Assembly (NCBI GenBank): GCA_963422465.1
Contig: OY730170.1
Coordinates: 1,116,001-1,180,000 of the forward strand
Length of the DNA: 64,000 bases
Reading direction: 5' to 3'
Origin: Lichina pygmaea
Taxonomy: Eukaryota > Ascomycota > Lichinomycetes > Lichinales > Lichinaceae
Under the pieces are notes generated by a model. It saw only the letters and a program-made list of their open reading frames with translations. It did not search any database and was not told where the DNA came from. This document shows positions 1-11,634 of this stretch, piece after piece. The translations under genes and the position numbers were made by a program. Positions within the stretch are counted from its first letter, which is position 1; each line of letters opens with the position of its first letter.

Positions 1-2189
1 GCCGGGGCAGGGACGGCCGGATCGACCCCAGCCTGCTGCTCGACTACACGCCCACGAACCTGACCGGCTCGCCGACGCGGATCAGCAACACCGATCCCAA
101 CTCGCGTTACCACGATTTCCGCCACTTCACCAACGACTCGCGGCCGGACTGGTTCGTCGAGACGATGATCCTGCTGCGCAAGAACTACAAGAAGGGTGAC
201 ATTGGCTTCACCGCCAAATACGTCAAGACCCTGGCGGGCCAGCAGAACTCGATCGCGATCCTGGACGGCCGCGTCTACGACTTCACCTCCTACATCCGCG
301 GCGGGCGCCGGGCCCGGGCCCCCGTCGGCGAGGAGCCGCCGGACGACCTCGAGCGCGATTTCATGGACCCCCTCGTCGTCGACCTCTTCCAGCAGCGCTC
401 CGGCCAGGACGTCTCCAAGTTCTGGGCCACGCTCGACATCGAGCCGCGCCTGCGCAGCCGCATGCGGCTCTGCATGGACAACCTCTTCTACAGCGGCCGG
501 GTCGACACGCGCAACTCGCCGCGCTGCCTCTTCTCGCGCTACATCCTCCTGGTCGTCTCGATCGTCCTCGTCAGCGTCATCGGCTTCAAGTTCTTCGCGG
601 CGCTTCAGTTCGGCCGCAAGAACCTGCCCGAGAACCTCGACAAGTTCATCATCTGCCAGGTGCCGGCCTACACCGAGGACGAGGACTCGCTGCGCCGCGC
701 CATCGACTCGGTCGCGCGCATGCGCTACGACGACAAGCGCAAGCTGCTCGTCGTCATCTGCGACGGCGTCATCGTCGGCCAGGGCAACGACCGGCCCACG
801 CCGCGCATCGTGCTCGACATCCTCGGCGTCGCCGACGACGTCGACCCGGAGCCGCTGAGCTTCGAGAGCCTGGGCGAGGGCATGAAGCAGCACAACATGG
901 GCAAGGTCTACTCGGGCCTGTTCGAGGTGCAGGGCCACATCGTGCCCTTCGTCGTCGTCGTCAAGGTCGGCAAGCCGTCCGAGGTGTCGCGCCCGGGCAA
1001 CCGCGGCAAGCGCGACTCGCAGATGGTCATGATGCGCTTCCTCAACCGCGTGCACTACAACCTGCCGATGAGCCCGCTCGAGCTCGAGATGCACCACCAG
1101 ATCCGGAACGTCATCGGCGTCAACCCGACCTTCTACGAGTACATGCTCCAGATCGACGCCGACACCGTCGTCGCGCCCGACTCGGCCACGCGCATGGTGG
1201 CCGCCTTCCTCAACGACACCCGCGTCGTCGGCCTCTGCGGCGAGACGGCCCTGACCAACGCCAAGTCGTCCGTCATCACGATGATCCAGGTGTACGAGTA
1301 CTACATCTCGCACAACCTCGCCAAGGCCTTCGAGAGCCTCTTCGGCAGCGTCACGTGCCTGCCCGGCTGCTTCAGCATGTACCGCATCCGCGCCGCCGAC
1401 ACGTGCAAGCCGCTCTTCGTGAGCCGCGAGGTGGTCGAGGCCTACGCCGAGATCCGCGTCGACACGCTGCACATGAAGAACCTGCTGCACCTCGGCGAGG
1501 ACCGCTACCTGACGACGCTGCTGCTCAAGCACCACCCCAAGTACAAGACCAAGTACATCAACGCCGCCCACGCCTGGACGGTCGCGCCCGAGAGCTGGTC
1601 CATCTTCATGTCGCAGCGCCGCCGCTGGATCAACTCGACCGTGCACAACCTGATGGAGCTCATCCCGATGCAGCAGCTCTGCGGCTTCTGCTGCTTCAGC
1701 ATGCGCTTCGTCGTCTTCCTCGACCTGCTCAGCACCGTCGTCCAGCCCGTCACGGTCGGCTACATCGTCTACCTCATCGTGCTCCTGGCCCGGGACGCCA
1801 GCGTCGTGCCCGTCCTGGCCGGCGTCATGCTCGCGGCCATCTACGGCCTGCAGGCCATCATCTTCATCCTGCGCCGCAAGTGGGAGATGATCGGCTGGAT
1901 GATCGTCTACGTCCTGGCCCTGCCCGTCTTCGCCCTCGGCCTGCCGCTCTACGCCTTCTGGCACATGGACGACTTCAGCTGGGGCAACACCCGGGTCGTC
2001 ATGGGCGAGAAGGGCCGCAAGATCGTCATCTCGGACGAGGGCAAGTTCGACCCGAGCTCGATCCCGCGCAAGCGCTGGGAGGACTACCAGGCCGAGCTCT
2101 GGGAGGCCCAGACCCAGCACGACGATCGATCCGAGATCTCGGGTTATTCGGGCAACACCAAGTCGTTCTTCGGCGGCATCGGCGGGATG

Positions 2190-2236
<47 letters not shown>

Positions 2237-2694
2237 ATCCGTGTCCGACCTGGGCTATCCGCCCTCGCGACCGATGTCACAGCTCGACCTGGCCCGGTAC
2301 GGGTCCCGCATGAGCCTGGCCTCGTCCGAGATGCTCGGCACGCAGCGCGGCTCGATGTTCTTTGGGAACTCGGGCACGGATCAGGAGCTCGAGATGGCCG
2401 ATCTCGGCGGCCTACCGACGGACGATGCCATCCTGGCCGAGATCCGGGAGATCCTCAAGACGGCCGACCTCATGAGCGTCACCAAGAAGAGCATCAAGCT
2501 GGAGCTCGAGAACCGCTTCGCCGTGAATCTCGATCCGAAGCGGGCCTACATCAATGCCGGTGAGTCTTCTTCTTCTTCTTCTTCTTCTTCCTCTCACCCG
2601 ACGCTCCCTCCTCCACGTTTTGTCTACTAGGGTCTCAGCGGTGCTGACCTGCTTCCTAGCTACCGTGGCGCTCCTGTCGAGCCAGACGCAGTGA
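1..2694 (+). CDS. Chitin synthase, class V/VII type, 3' part
   Basis: The gene enters from the left edge, open in frame from base 3, so the N-terminus (a myosin-motor-like domain in this class) lies outside. Exons are 3-2559 and 2660-2694; the last exon gives a C-terminus ending ALLSSQTQ. Seen in the 863 visible residues: a cytochrome-b5-like segment ([13 protein letters not shown]), a membrane segment, then the family-2 glycosyltransferase core with [15 protein letters not shown] and QRRRWINST, and a cluster of C-terminal membrane helices. A long poly-Gly run (about 2172-2237) is followed by a DEK_C domain close to the end ([10 protein letters not shown]). The enzyme polymerises UDP-GlcNAc into chitin at the plasma membrane. 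The class is set by the b5-like plus DEK_C layout; V versus VII cannot be decided without the missing part. A TTC microsatellite overlaps the start of the last intron. Confidence 0.93.
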
Positions 2695-3310
2695 TCCGGC
2701 TTGCTCCACGGGCCGTCTGATCGATCACCTGGAAGCGTAACGAACGGCAAGCATAGGTTGGGCGTCTAGGCGGAATTGTCTTTTCTCGATTGTTTTTCTC
2801 AACGTCACGGTTGGCTTTCTTTTTCATCTGTCCTTTCACATTCTTGCTGCATAGTGTGCGTGGAGAGTCTTTTCTGTCTTTTTTCTCCACGAGCTTGACA
2901 GTGTCGTCCTCGTCCTCCTTTTTCTTTTTCTTTTGGTTCACTAGCCCCTCTCTGTTTTCTTCGACTGAGGAAGCTTCTTCTCTATTTCTCACGCTTTAGC
3001 CGGACAGGCATTCATAGCCTGAACGGATAATCCTCGGCCACGAAAGTTGTCTCCTTGTCTATCTCGTCACCCCACTGTAATCATCTGTCTATATATCCAT
3101 CTGTATCTATCGTACCTCCTATATTTCTCCTGAATTACTCCAGAGTACTTTGTTTAGACTGCACATTCTCCTGTAAGCTGCTGCTGGCTGGCTGTATACT
3201 ACTCCGTATGTTCTGCACTTCTTTTCGGTGGACTTGCTCCTACCGTAGGTACGTAACGTGTATTGCAGAAGTATAAGGTGGCAGTGGGTAACATACCGAT
3301 ACATAGGAAG

Positions 3311-3442
3311 TGCTGGAGCTACAGGGCAACAGCCTGCTCTGAGAGGGGAGAAGATGATGTCGATTGACGCCCTCTCGGACCCGAGGGCTATATGGCCCCT
3401 ACCTAGCTGACTAACATCACTGACTAAGCCAGGCTCGGCCCT
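3311..3442. repeat. Dispersed repeat R1, copy A
   Basis: About 130 bases running from TGCTGGAGCTACA to GCCAGGCTCGGCCCT recur in the same orientation at 27606-27745 with scattered differences. Shared blocks include GACGCCCTCTCGGACCCGAG and GGGCTATATGG. No coding capacity or terminal repeat was recognised. It could be a piece of a mobile element; the family is unknown. Confidence 0.8.
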
Positions 3443-4695
3443 ACTTCCGTACTGGCATCTTGCATGTTTCTGTTGCAAATCTGTCACGTAGTGAAGAACT
3501 GTCAGTATCATGACTACTGTTTGATGAGGTCAGTATTGAAAGCTAATGGCTGATATTAGATCTTTATCAGAAATGATACTTTGACTATGAGTACTGCTCC
3601 CCACAGCTGCTGTAGTCAGCAAAAGTCATCTTACTTTCTTTATGCAATCGAAGATTCGCTGCTGTACGTATCATGCATCCTTACACCGTCATTGGCCTTC
3701 TTCTCCGAGTCGAAGCTGTACTCCGTACCCTTGCACATGACATAGCGGTACTACTATATTACGTACTCCGTACTGTGGAGTGCGTGTCCCTGCACACCTC
3801 CAGACCTTGTAGCATGTACTCCGTACGTACGTACTCAGTACGGAGTACAGTACATATACGGTGGCACAAGCCGGTGGGCCCGTACCGTAAGGAAGGACCA
3901 GTCGCTTCCTTGAAAAAGGGGAAGGGGTCTTGAGAGCTTCCGGCGGTGGTGAACGAAGCCGCGGGCAAGGGTTTTCTTGATTTCTGACAGCCAGCATACC
4001 ACCTCCAGCTCGCTCAGAAGTCCTGCCATACCCCCTGGCCCGGCTCCCGCCTCATAAGACGCTCGGACTCAATCGTTATCGTGCAGTGGGCCAAGGCCCA
4101 ATCGTGGGCACTCGTTGTGCTGTACCGTCCGCTTTGCAGGTGGCGTACGTTTGGACTCCGTACGTAGGTGTCACCTAACGGATGGGCAGTCACGGCAGTT
4201 TAGCTCATCTGACTTCCGGCTCGTGATATTTGACGGAGATGGTTCACGAGTGGCAATTTCGGTTCGTAGTTACCGGCAACGTAATATATGATGATCACAG
4301 CAACAATAGTGGTGACGATGATGCCGCTCCGCCTCAGTCATCGTCGGATCCATGCACTAAAAACGCCTACGTAATATCTCACCCTACTGGGTACGTCTCC
4401 ATTCAACTGCTCCAACTCCACCAGCTTAACCTCGACGACGACGACGACGACGACGACAGCCTACGACCGACATGGGGATCGGTACGATCGTGACTCGGAG
4501 CGGCTTCCACCGCGAACTCAAACACTGACCCATCAGCTTCCCCCCTCCCCCTCCCCCTTTCCTCCTTCGTTCTCATGTTCGCTGGCACGATACAAACTTC
4601 CTTTGTGACCAACGCCTGTGGCTTTTTTCCCTAAACCGTAGCGCTGACGTTTGAAAACGTTGATATCTGCTCCGTTATCGACCGAACACAAAACG

Positions 4696-4720
4696 CCCCC
4701 CCCCCCCCCCCCCCCCCCCC
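4696..4720. repeat. Poly-C run (25)
   Basis: An uninterrupted run of 25 C lies upstream of the KH gene. It is one of several long C or G runs in the left three quarters of the window. Confidence 0.95.
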
Positions 4721-5013
4721 ATCATACCCGTCTACTCTTCCGTGAAATGCTTCTAGCTCCCAACCTTTCCACACATAAACGTCGAGAGCTGCAGTGATCC
4801 CGACAGCCGTCGTTTTACTTCCCACACTATCGTCTCCCCACAACCCTCCCTCGACTCCACAGAGACTTGCCACCGACCAACGCAAGGCACTGCACGTCCG
4901 CTTTCGTGGGCCTCGTCTTCCTCTGCTGAAGACGATCAACATCATCTCGCCCCGACTGTTTGAGATCGTCCATCACCTCGAGTGCTGAAGGAAGCGGTCG
5001 TCCCTTGCGGTCG

Positions 5014-7575
5014 ATGTGGCGGCGGGGCCCGGAGAGGGCACATCCAGCCATGCACAAGATCACCAACTTCACTGGCTCGGCTGCCCGGCATGGCTGGGAG
5101 AAGATGGCACCGTCGAGCTTTGGCATGTCGAGGCCGAGCCCGGCCAACGTCGTCACCGATGCTCACGTCTTGCCCGCGTCGAAGCGGCCGCTGACCGGGA
5201 GCCCGCACTCGCCGTCGACCCCGACCGATGCCGTCCTCAACCTCTCCTTCAACGTCCCCTTCTCCTCGAACCTGGCCGGCCCGGACGGCGACGATATCCT
5301 GCACGCCTCGCCCAGTGCGCTCGAGCGATGGTTACACCCGGAAGGCACCCCGGAGGGGACCCCGACCTACAAGCTGCCGATACACGCAAGGAACCTCGAG
5401 ACGCTGCGGCAGCTGTGCCGCGAGGCGTGCGAGGGCGTCGACCACCCGAAGCTCGAGGCCACGGTCACGTCGTCCGAGCCGAAGGGCGTTTCTCCCCTCC
5501 AGCGGCCTTCGCCCAAGGGTCTCGTCACCAACGTGTGCCTCTCCGGCGACGCCGAGACGGTCCAGAACATGCGCGGCAAGATCCTCAAAGATACACCCTT
5601 GGCTCTGGTACGTGTCTTTCTCCGCAAAAGGGCCCCCCCCCCCCCCCCCCCCCCCCTCCTCCGCCTGTTCCCGGCTACGCTTCTCGACGGCCGCACGCCA
5701 CGATCGACGCAACGCTCGCCCAAGGGACCGGCCGGGCTGATATCGAGTGCTGTACCAGATATGTGCCAACGTCGACGTGGACAAGAACTTGATCGTCGAC
5801 GTCGCCGCCGACATGGTCAAGCCGGCGGTGTTAGCCCACGTCGACATCGTTGCCGGCTTCACCGGGACCGACATCTTCGTGCTCGGTCCGAGTCCGTCCG
5901 AGATCGAAACCATCGGGACCACCTTCAACGGCCGCCCCGAGATCAGCCTCGACCAACGCCTGCGGGTCGCCATCTACGGGGACATCGAGAGCGTCGAGCA
6001 CGCCAAGACTCGGGTCTTGATCATGATCGACCAGATTGTACGTTGCGTCTCCCGAGGGCCCGCCGAGGGCATACCCTGCCCCCCCTCCTGCCGTGGCCTA
6101 GTCTCCCGACGCCATTCGTCCGCTGATCCTCTCTCTCCCTCCCGTCGTAGCTGAAGCGTGCCGTCGACGCCATGTGCCTCGAGGGGTCCTTGCAGGTCCT
6201 GGTGGGCGGCCGGTTGCGCAAGAACATCAAGCTGATCGAGTCGGTCACCGGCACGGCCATCTTCTTCCCACCGCGCTTCCCGCGCGTGTACGGCTACACT
6301 CCGCCGGGCGCGACCCGCCGACGCGAGGACGAGGTGATCATCACGGGGTCGACGCCGCTAGGCATCGTTCAGGCGAAGCGCAGGCTGCACGAAGTGGTAC
6401 ATCGACCTTGTTCCTGTGACATGCGGCCCGGGAGCATGGCGACCAACCAGGCTTACGCCGCACATGCACAGGTCGTGAAGACGAAATGCTTCAGCAAGGA
6501 GGTTGTGCTCGCGCCGGAGAAGATCGACTGCATGATCCTGGACCGGCTCGACAAGGTGCGTCGGATCACCGAGAGCAACGGCACGTTCATCCTCTTTCCG
6601 ACCTTGGGCTCGAGGCAAGATCGCATCCGGGTCCAGGGCATGGACGTGGCCCCCGTCGAGCGCACGATCCGCGAGATCATGAACCTGGTACGTCGTCGTC
6701 GATGCCAGACTCCCCCGAGCAAGTCGATCCGTCCAACCCGATTTCCTCCACCGGCGTCCCCCTTTGACATCGTCAACTTCTTACTCCGTCCAGGCCGGGC
6801 AATTCTACAGCGCTTCGTGGTGGGTTTCACCTAGCGACGCGTTGGCCAACGGCATGCGGGCTCCCTCGCCCGCGGACGTGCGCACGATGCTCTCGGACAT
6901 CTGCGCCAACAGCGGCGCCGAGGTCAGCTTCGAGAGATTCACCTTCTCGATCCACGGCTCGGACGACGCGGTCAAGGCCGCGATGGTGGTCATCAATCAG
7001 ATCCCCTTTGTCACACAAGCGCAGTACCAGATCAAAGTCCAGATCGAGCTGGCCAACGAGCACAAGGAGTTTGTCAGCGGAAAGAAGAACGGCAAGATCA
7101 ACAAGATCATGGGTCAGAGTGGGTTCTGACCGGACCCGTCTGCCTTACGTTGTTGCGGCGACGACGACGACAAGGGCGATGCTGACGGCGTTGGGGAGCG
7201 ACAGGCAATGTGCAGATCATCTTCGACGGCTACAGCGAGTACAACCTGTACGTGGACGTCTGCGGTGCACGTTACGACGCCGTCAAGAGCGGTCTCGATC
7301 TCGTGGAGCAGGAGATGCCAGCCTCGATCTCGTTCCACGTGCCGGACCAGTACCACAAACGCATCATCGGCATCGGCGGCCAACACATCCAGCGGATCAT
7401 GAAGAAGTACTCGGTCTTTGTGAAGTTCTCGAACGTGATGGAACGAGGTGGGCTCAGCCGGGAAGATGACGACTTCAAGGTCGACAACGTCGTCTGCCGC
7501 ACGCCGGCGCGAAACGCGCAGAACCTGGATCAGGTCAAGCAGGAGATTATGGAAATGATCGAGAAGGCGGTGCGT

Positions 7576-7625
<50 letters not shown>

Positions 7626-8861
7626 GGGGACCGTACCTGAATCTCGACGAGGTGTCCTGGAAGCTGACTCGCACCCAACAGGATGCCGAATTCGTGCAGG
7701 AGAGGGTCATCATCAACCGCCTCTATCATCGAGAGCTCATCACACGGATGGCCGAGATCGAAGCGCTCGAGAGGAAGTGGAACTGCAAGATCATGTTTCC
7801 CAGCACGGAGCTGGCCAGCGACGTCGTGACCATCTCAGGCCCGGAGTATCAGATTCCCCAGGCGGTAGACGAGTTCTTGGTACGGATCCCCTGCCGCAAC
7901 AGTGGGGAGGGGAGGGGAGGGGAGGGGCTGACATTTGCGCAATCTCTAGGGCATGGTACCGGAGAGCCACGAGATTGTGCTCCCGGTCTCGAAGGAGCTC
8001 AGCGAGTTTCTCAAGTCGAAGCAGTTCCACACCGAGGTCCAGCAGAAGCTGATGGCTCAGTACGAGGTCGAGCTACAGGTCAAGGGCGACGGCTACAGTC
8101 CCGCGGCAGGCGACAGGCTTTCGGGGCCGAGCCAGTCTCTGCTGCTCACGTACACGCGCAACAACGCTGGCGGGCTCAAGGACGCCATCGACTTTCTCAT
8201 TGCTCGGCTCGTCGCGCACGGGTTGGACGCATCGACGGTCAAGGCATCCATCCCGCGGCCCAAGTCGGATTCGTTCGAGGACAACCTGCCCTTCTTCGAC
8301 TCGAAGCTGCTGCAGAACGCGCCGGCCCCGGTGGTGACGGAATCGCCGACCAAGGTGACCGGGGCCGACGAGCCCAGCGAGCGGTCCATCTTCGACCGGC
8401 TGCGAAAGCCCGGCGGCATGTCGACGCTCTCGTCGTTCATCGAGCGGCGCAAGAATCCGCCGACGCAGAACGGGTCCATCTTCCGGAACGGGTCGAACAA
8501 CTGCTCCAAGACGTCGCTGATCAGCATCGAATCGCACTCGAGCTCGTACCGGAACCCGTGGAACGACAGCGCCGTCAATCTGCCGGAAGACGAGCTCCAC
8601 GGCGTCAATGGCGGGTGGCCGTCGCGAGACCAGCTGCAGCACGGTCACAACAACAAGATGACGTCGCCGACGGGCACGATCGGCGACTCGACGCCGCGAT
8701 ACGACGTGCGCGCATCCTCCGACAGCGGCCGACCGTCGACGTCTCAGTCGATGGCTGGGGTCTTGGGAGGATACCCGGGTTTCAGTTCTGTTTCGGGAGC
8801 GGGGGCGGGTGTAGGTCCAGGGACAGGTCCCACCCCGGGACCCATCGGACCACCACGTTGA
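5014..8861 (+). CDS. Multi-KH-domain RNA-binding protein
   Basis: Exons 5014-5607, 5759-6037, 6151-6396, 6472-6687, 6794-7118, 7205-7569, 7682-7879 and 7950-8861 encode 1044 aa. Several KH-type RNA-binding folds are visible: VLVGGRLRKNIKLIES (about residue 300), LDRLDKVRRITESNG (about 400), a canonical GIGGQHIQRIM (about 605) and a segment starting ELITRMAEIEALERKW (about 695). A low-complexity Ser/Gly/Pro tail follows. The arrangement resembles the fungal vigilin/Bicaudal-C-like KH family, whose members bind mRNA; the specific role is unknown. The start is uncertain: ATG 5014 gives the longest frame, while 5050 and 5107 have better start contexts. Intron 1 carries a 24-base C run, intron 6 a 48-base G run and intron 7 a GGGGA repeat. 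Intron 3 (75 nt) is a multiple of three and has no in-frame stop. Confidence 0.9.
5633..5656. repeat. Poly-C run in KH intron 1
   Basis: 24 consecutive C on the sense strand, starting 25 bases after the intron's GTACGT donor. Confidence 0.95.
7577..7624. repeat. 48-base poly-G run in KH intron 6
   Basis: The longest homopolymer in the window, starting 7 bases after the GTGCGT donor. Such a run can form G-quadruplexes and is hard to sequence, so the true length may differ from 48. Confidence 0.9.
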
Positions 8862-9808
8862 CCGACCGCGACGATTTTTGGTGGGATTGAGATGTTATGA
8901 GCACGAAAACATGCAGGCGACCAGGAAATACCCCAATACCCCGGTTTCTTTTTTTATCTCGTTGCAGCGATGCTGTTTCGGTTTTTGTCTCCGTCTCCTT
9001 GACATGGCCATTCCTTTTCTTGCTGAGCGAAAGAAAGCGCACGGGGAAAAGCAGCCAACACGCCGTATCTCCTATCTTTCCTTTATCCTTTCTTTCTCAT
9101 TGTGCTTCAAGCGTGACCACGCCAACATCTCTACAGAGCAGGTGTGGACTGGTCCCTCCCCATCTCTCCCGTCGCTCGCACTCATACATCTCTTCCCCTC
9201 CTTCCATCCATTGATCCATGTCTGTCCGTGGCTCTTCTTCGACCACGAGCCGGTGCTTTTTCGATCCCTCACGGCAGTCTGCGCCGTTCGATCCCGATGA
9301 CAAAGACCCTTTCAACCACTTTCCTTTTTTCGCCCCTTTTTCCTTGCACCGATCGAACACCACCTGGTCCGGCTTCGATCCTGATAACGAGGACTTGTTC
9401 AAGCTCTGCTCTTTTTCTTTCGCCCTGCACTGAAGATCAGCAACCTGCTCTGGCATATACGTATATATCTTTACCTATCTGCTTACTCGAGCTACAGACG
9501 GTATTCAGTTGCTCAAGTAACCCAAGAGATTCTCATCCATCTGTCTGTCTGTGGACTGACTACTGAATATTTGCTGTACAGTAAGTCAGTGTCGACACAG
9601 GATACACTCATGACCTCTCAAGATCTGTCGCCCTTTTTCTAGTCTTTGAAACAAATTGTCGGGGGGTGGAGAGGGAGGGATGAGAAGAACAGCCAGTTCA
9701 AGGAGCAAGGTCATCAGAGTTCTTGGTAGCAAGCCTAGGTAGATACGTAAGCACAGCTAGAAAGGCAAGCGCCTGAACGTCAAGTGGGGAGAAAGCCGCT
9801 CATCGAAG

Positions 9809-9829
9809 CCCCCCCCCCCCCCCCCCCCC
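9809..9829. repeat. Poly-C run (21)
   Basis: 21 consecutive C about 950 bp beyond the KH stop codon. Confidence 0.95.
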
Positions 9830-10365
9830 TCCGAGAACTCAAAAGCCTACCCGTACAAGTACTTGTATGCAGCCTAGCCAGTCTACTGACTAGACATCAC
9901 CTGGACCTGACGCCAGCCCTGACGCCAGCCCTGACGCCGGCCTACCACACACACCTGGTGTCAAGTCTACCAGAGACAAAAATCCTTCAGGAAGTTCTGC
10001 ATGGCTTAACAGCCGAATCAGTGTAAGAATCAAATCAAATCAAATCCACACCTGGTACAGGTACTCCGTACAGACCGCAACACCGGAAAAAGGGTCTACT
10101 CGTACTACTACGTATATGCATCCTGACACTAGAACTCAAGCAAAGCAAGTACGGTAGATCATCGAAAGATGTGGGATGGAACCGGCTGGGGAGTTTTGAT
10201 CGTGCTACAGTACGGAGTACAGTACGGAGTACTTGTAGCAATAGTTAGAAGGAGAAGAACAAGAACAAGAATGAAAAAGGCTTGCTGTGTAATATACAGT
10301 ATCGGTACCGGTACAGTACAGGTAGTATTGTACGTTATATCTGTCGAGCTTCCTCGGAAGTCTGT

Positions 10366-10446
10366 GGCTGTTGAGATTTCCCAGAGGTCGATGGCCGTTG
10401 AGATTCCCAGGGGTTGATGGCTGTTGAGATTCCCCAGAGTCGATGG
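10366..10446. repeat. 27-bp imperfect tandem repeat, about 3 copies
   Basis: The unit, of the form TGGCTGTTGAGATT followed by CCCAGAGTCGA, repeats three times with a few substitutions. Confidence 0.75.
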
Positions 10447-10646
10447 TCTGTGCGAGCTTGCTTGCCCTCAGAGGCCATGGTTTTTCCTTGGAGGTCCTGT
10501 CTATGTAGAAGTCTGCCTCCAATGAATTAGGCCCGGCCCGCTGTTCAGTTGGTCTGGACTCTGGACTGCCTCTGGGGTGGCACGGGTGGGTTCTGGTGGC
10601 CTGTCTTACTGATACCATACAGTACCGTACAGTACGGCCCAAGCGG

Positions 10647-11104
10647 ACCCTGCACGGGATGTCGACTCTGCGCTATGCCTCGGCATAGCTCAACTGTGGC
10701 CCGACACCGGCTTGTTGCTGCGGAGCGCAGTGGGAGACAGCCAAGCATGTGGTTCTAGAGTGCCCACGCCTGCAGCGAGTACGCCGCAGTCTTTACACTG
10801 CGACTGCTACTACTGACTACCAGGTGATGATCTCGCGCCCGCGGCCCGCCGCCGCCCTCACCTCGTGGATCCTACGCCACGGAGTTCTCTCCCAGTTCTC
10901 CTGGGCTCAGGAGCAGCTGGACACTGGTTACTAACCAGTCACCCCCCACGTTCTACAGATTACTCGAGAGGATAGCGCTGCCTGAGGCGCTGCAGGGAGA
11001 GGTTTTTACTCAGTTGAGTTTTCCTAGCCTAATTCTATAGTTGACCCAGCGTAGCCTAGATACACTAGCGCTAGAATGGTGCAGCAATTCAATCAATCAA
11101 TCAA
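10647..11104 (+). mobile_element. LINE (non-LTR retrotransposon) 3' fragment, copy 1
   Basis: A 5'-truncated LINE end on the plus strand. A frame ending at 10934 encodes the zinc-knuckle of a LINE ORF2 C-terminus (CCG..WETAKHVVLEC, a CCHC pattern) and then a tail ending QLDTGY. The 3' untranslated part ends in a short ATCA simple repeat. The unit is flanked by a perfect 13-bp direct repeat, ACGGCCCAAGCGG, at 10634-10646 and 11105-11117, which reads as the target-site duplication. The zinc-knuckle and 3' end resemble copy 2 at 27763-28280, so both belong to one family, probably a Tad1-like fungal clade. The coding part is a fragment with stops upstream and cannot move by itself. Confidence 0.85.
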
Positions 11105-11385
11105 ACGGCCCAAGCGGCTGTGGGCCGGGATTGTAGGCCCAGACAAAGCTTGGTCAATTCCCCCCCCCCCCTCTTTCTCTCTCTCTGTATAGCTAGCCTC
11201 TTTGTAGTCAGACCGATCGACTACTTGTAGACTTTGTATACCGTTCTCAGTACCGGTACGGTACTATATGGTACTGTAGTGCCTAGGACTAGCTACCTAC
11301 CACTGGAGCTTGAAAAGCCAAAGTCCAAGACTGAAGTCTTAAGACAGCAAGCCTGAAGCCCGAAGTCCGCAGCCTGTAGCGTCAA

Positions 11386-11460
11386 GCCTGGAGTCTCCAA
11401 GCCTGGAGTCTCCAAGCCTGGAGTCTCCAAGCCTGGAGTCTCCAAGCCTGGAGTCCTCAA
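11386..11460. repeat. 15-bp tandem repeat, 5 copies
   Basis: The unit GCCTGGAGTCTCCAA occurs five times head to tail; the last copy has a CT/TC swap near its end. Confidence 0.95.
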
Positions 11461-11594
11461 GACTGAAGCCTGAAGACTAAAGTCTAGGCTTCCAAACCAA
11501 GCCTGGATTTTTGAATCTAGAGCTCTAACACAGCACAGTACAGTACAGCACAGCTCTTGATCAATGATTAGTATCATCACAGCAACATGATCTA

Positions 11595-11634
11595 CAGACC
11601 AGACCAGACCAGACCAGACCAGACCAGACCAGAC
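11595..11634. repeat. CAGAC pentamer run
   Basis: Eight consecutive CAGAC units, followed by CT-rich sequence. Confidence 0.9.

Larger units (their letters stand above)
2695..5013. other. Intergenic, chitin synthase to KH gene
   Basis: No supported gene. It holds pyrimidine-rich sequence after the chitin synthase stop, one copy of a dispersed repeat (3311-3442), GTAC-rich palindromes (for example arms at 3815-3826 and 3838-3849), a GAC trinucleotide run near 4433-4458 and a 25-base C run (4696-4720) about 300 bp before the KH start. Both flanking genes are on the plus strand, so the KH promoter should lie in the right half. Confidence 0.7.

Noticed and set aside
1355-2563. 402-codon plus-strand frame
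   Set aside because: Shadow of the chitin synthase in another frame; its product is Arg/Pro/His-rich with no family likeness.
6397-6471. Treating this KH segment as coding
   Set aside because: It is open in frame, but has a GTACAT donor and CACAG acceptor and interrupts a conserved block; splicing joins HEV to VKTKCFSKEV as in the family.
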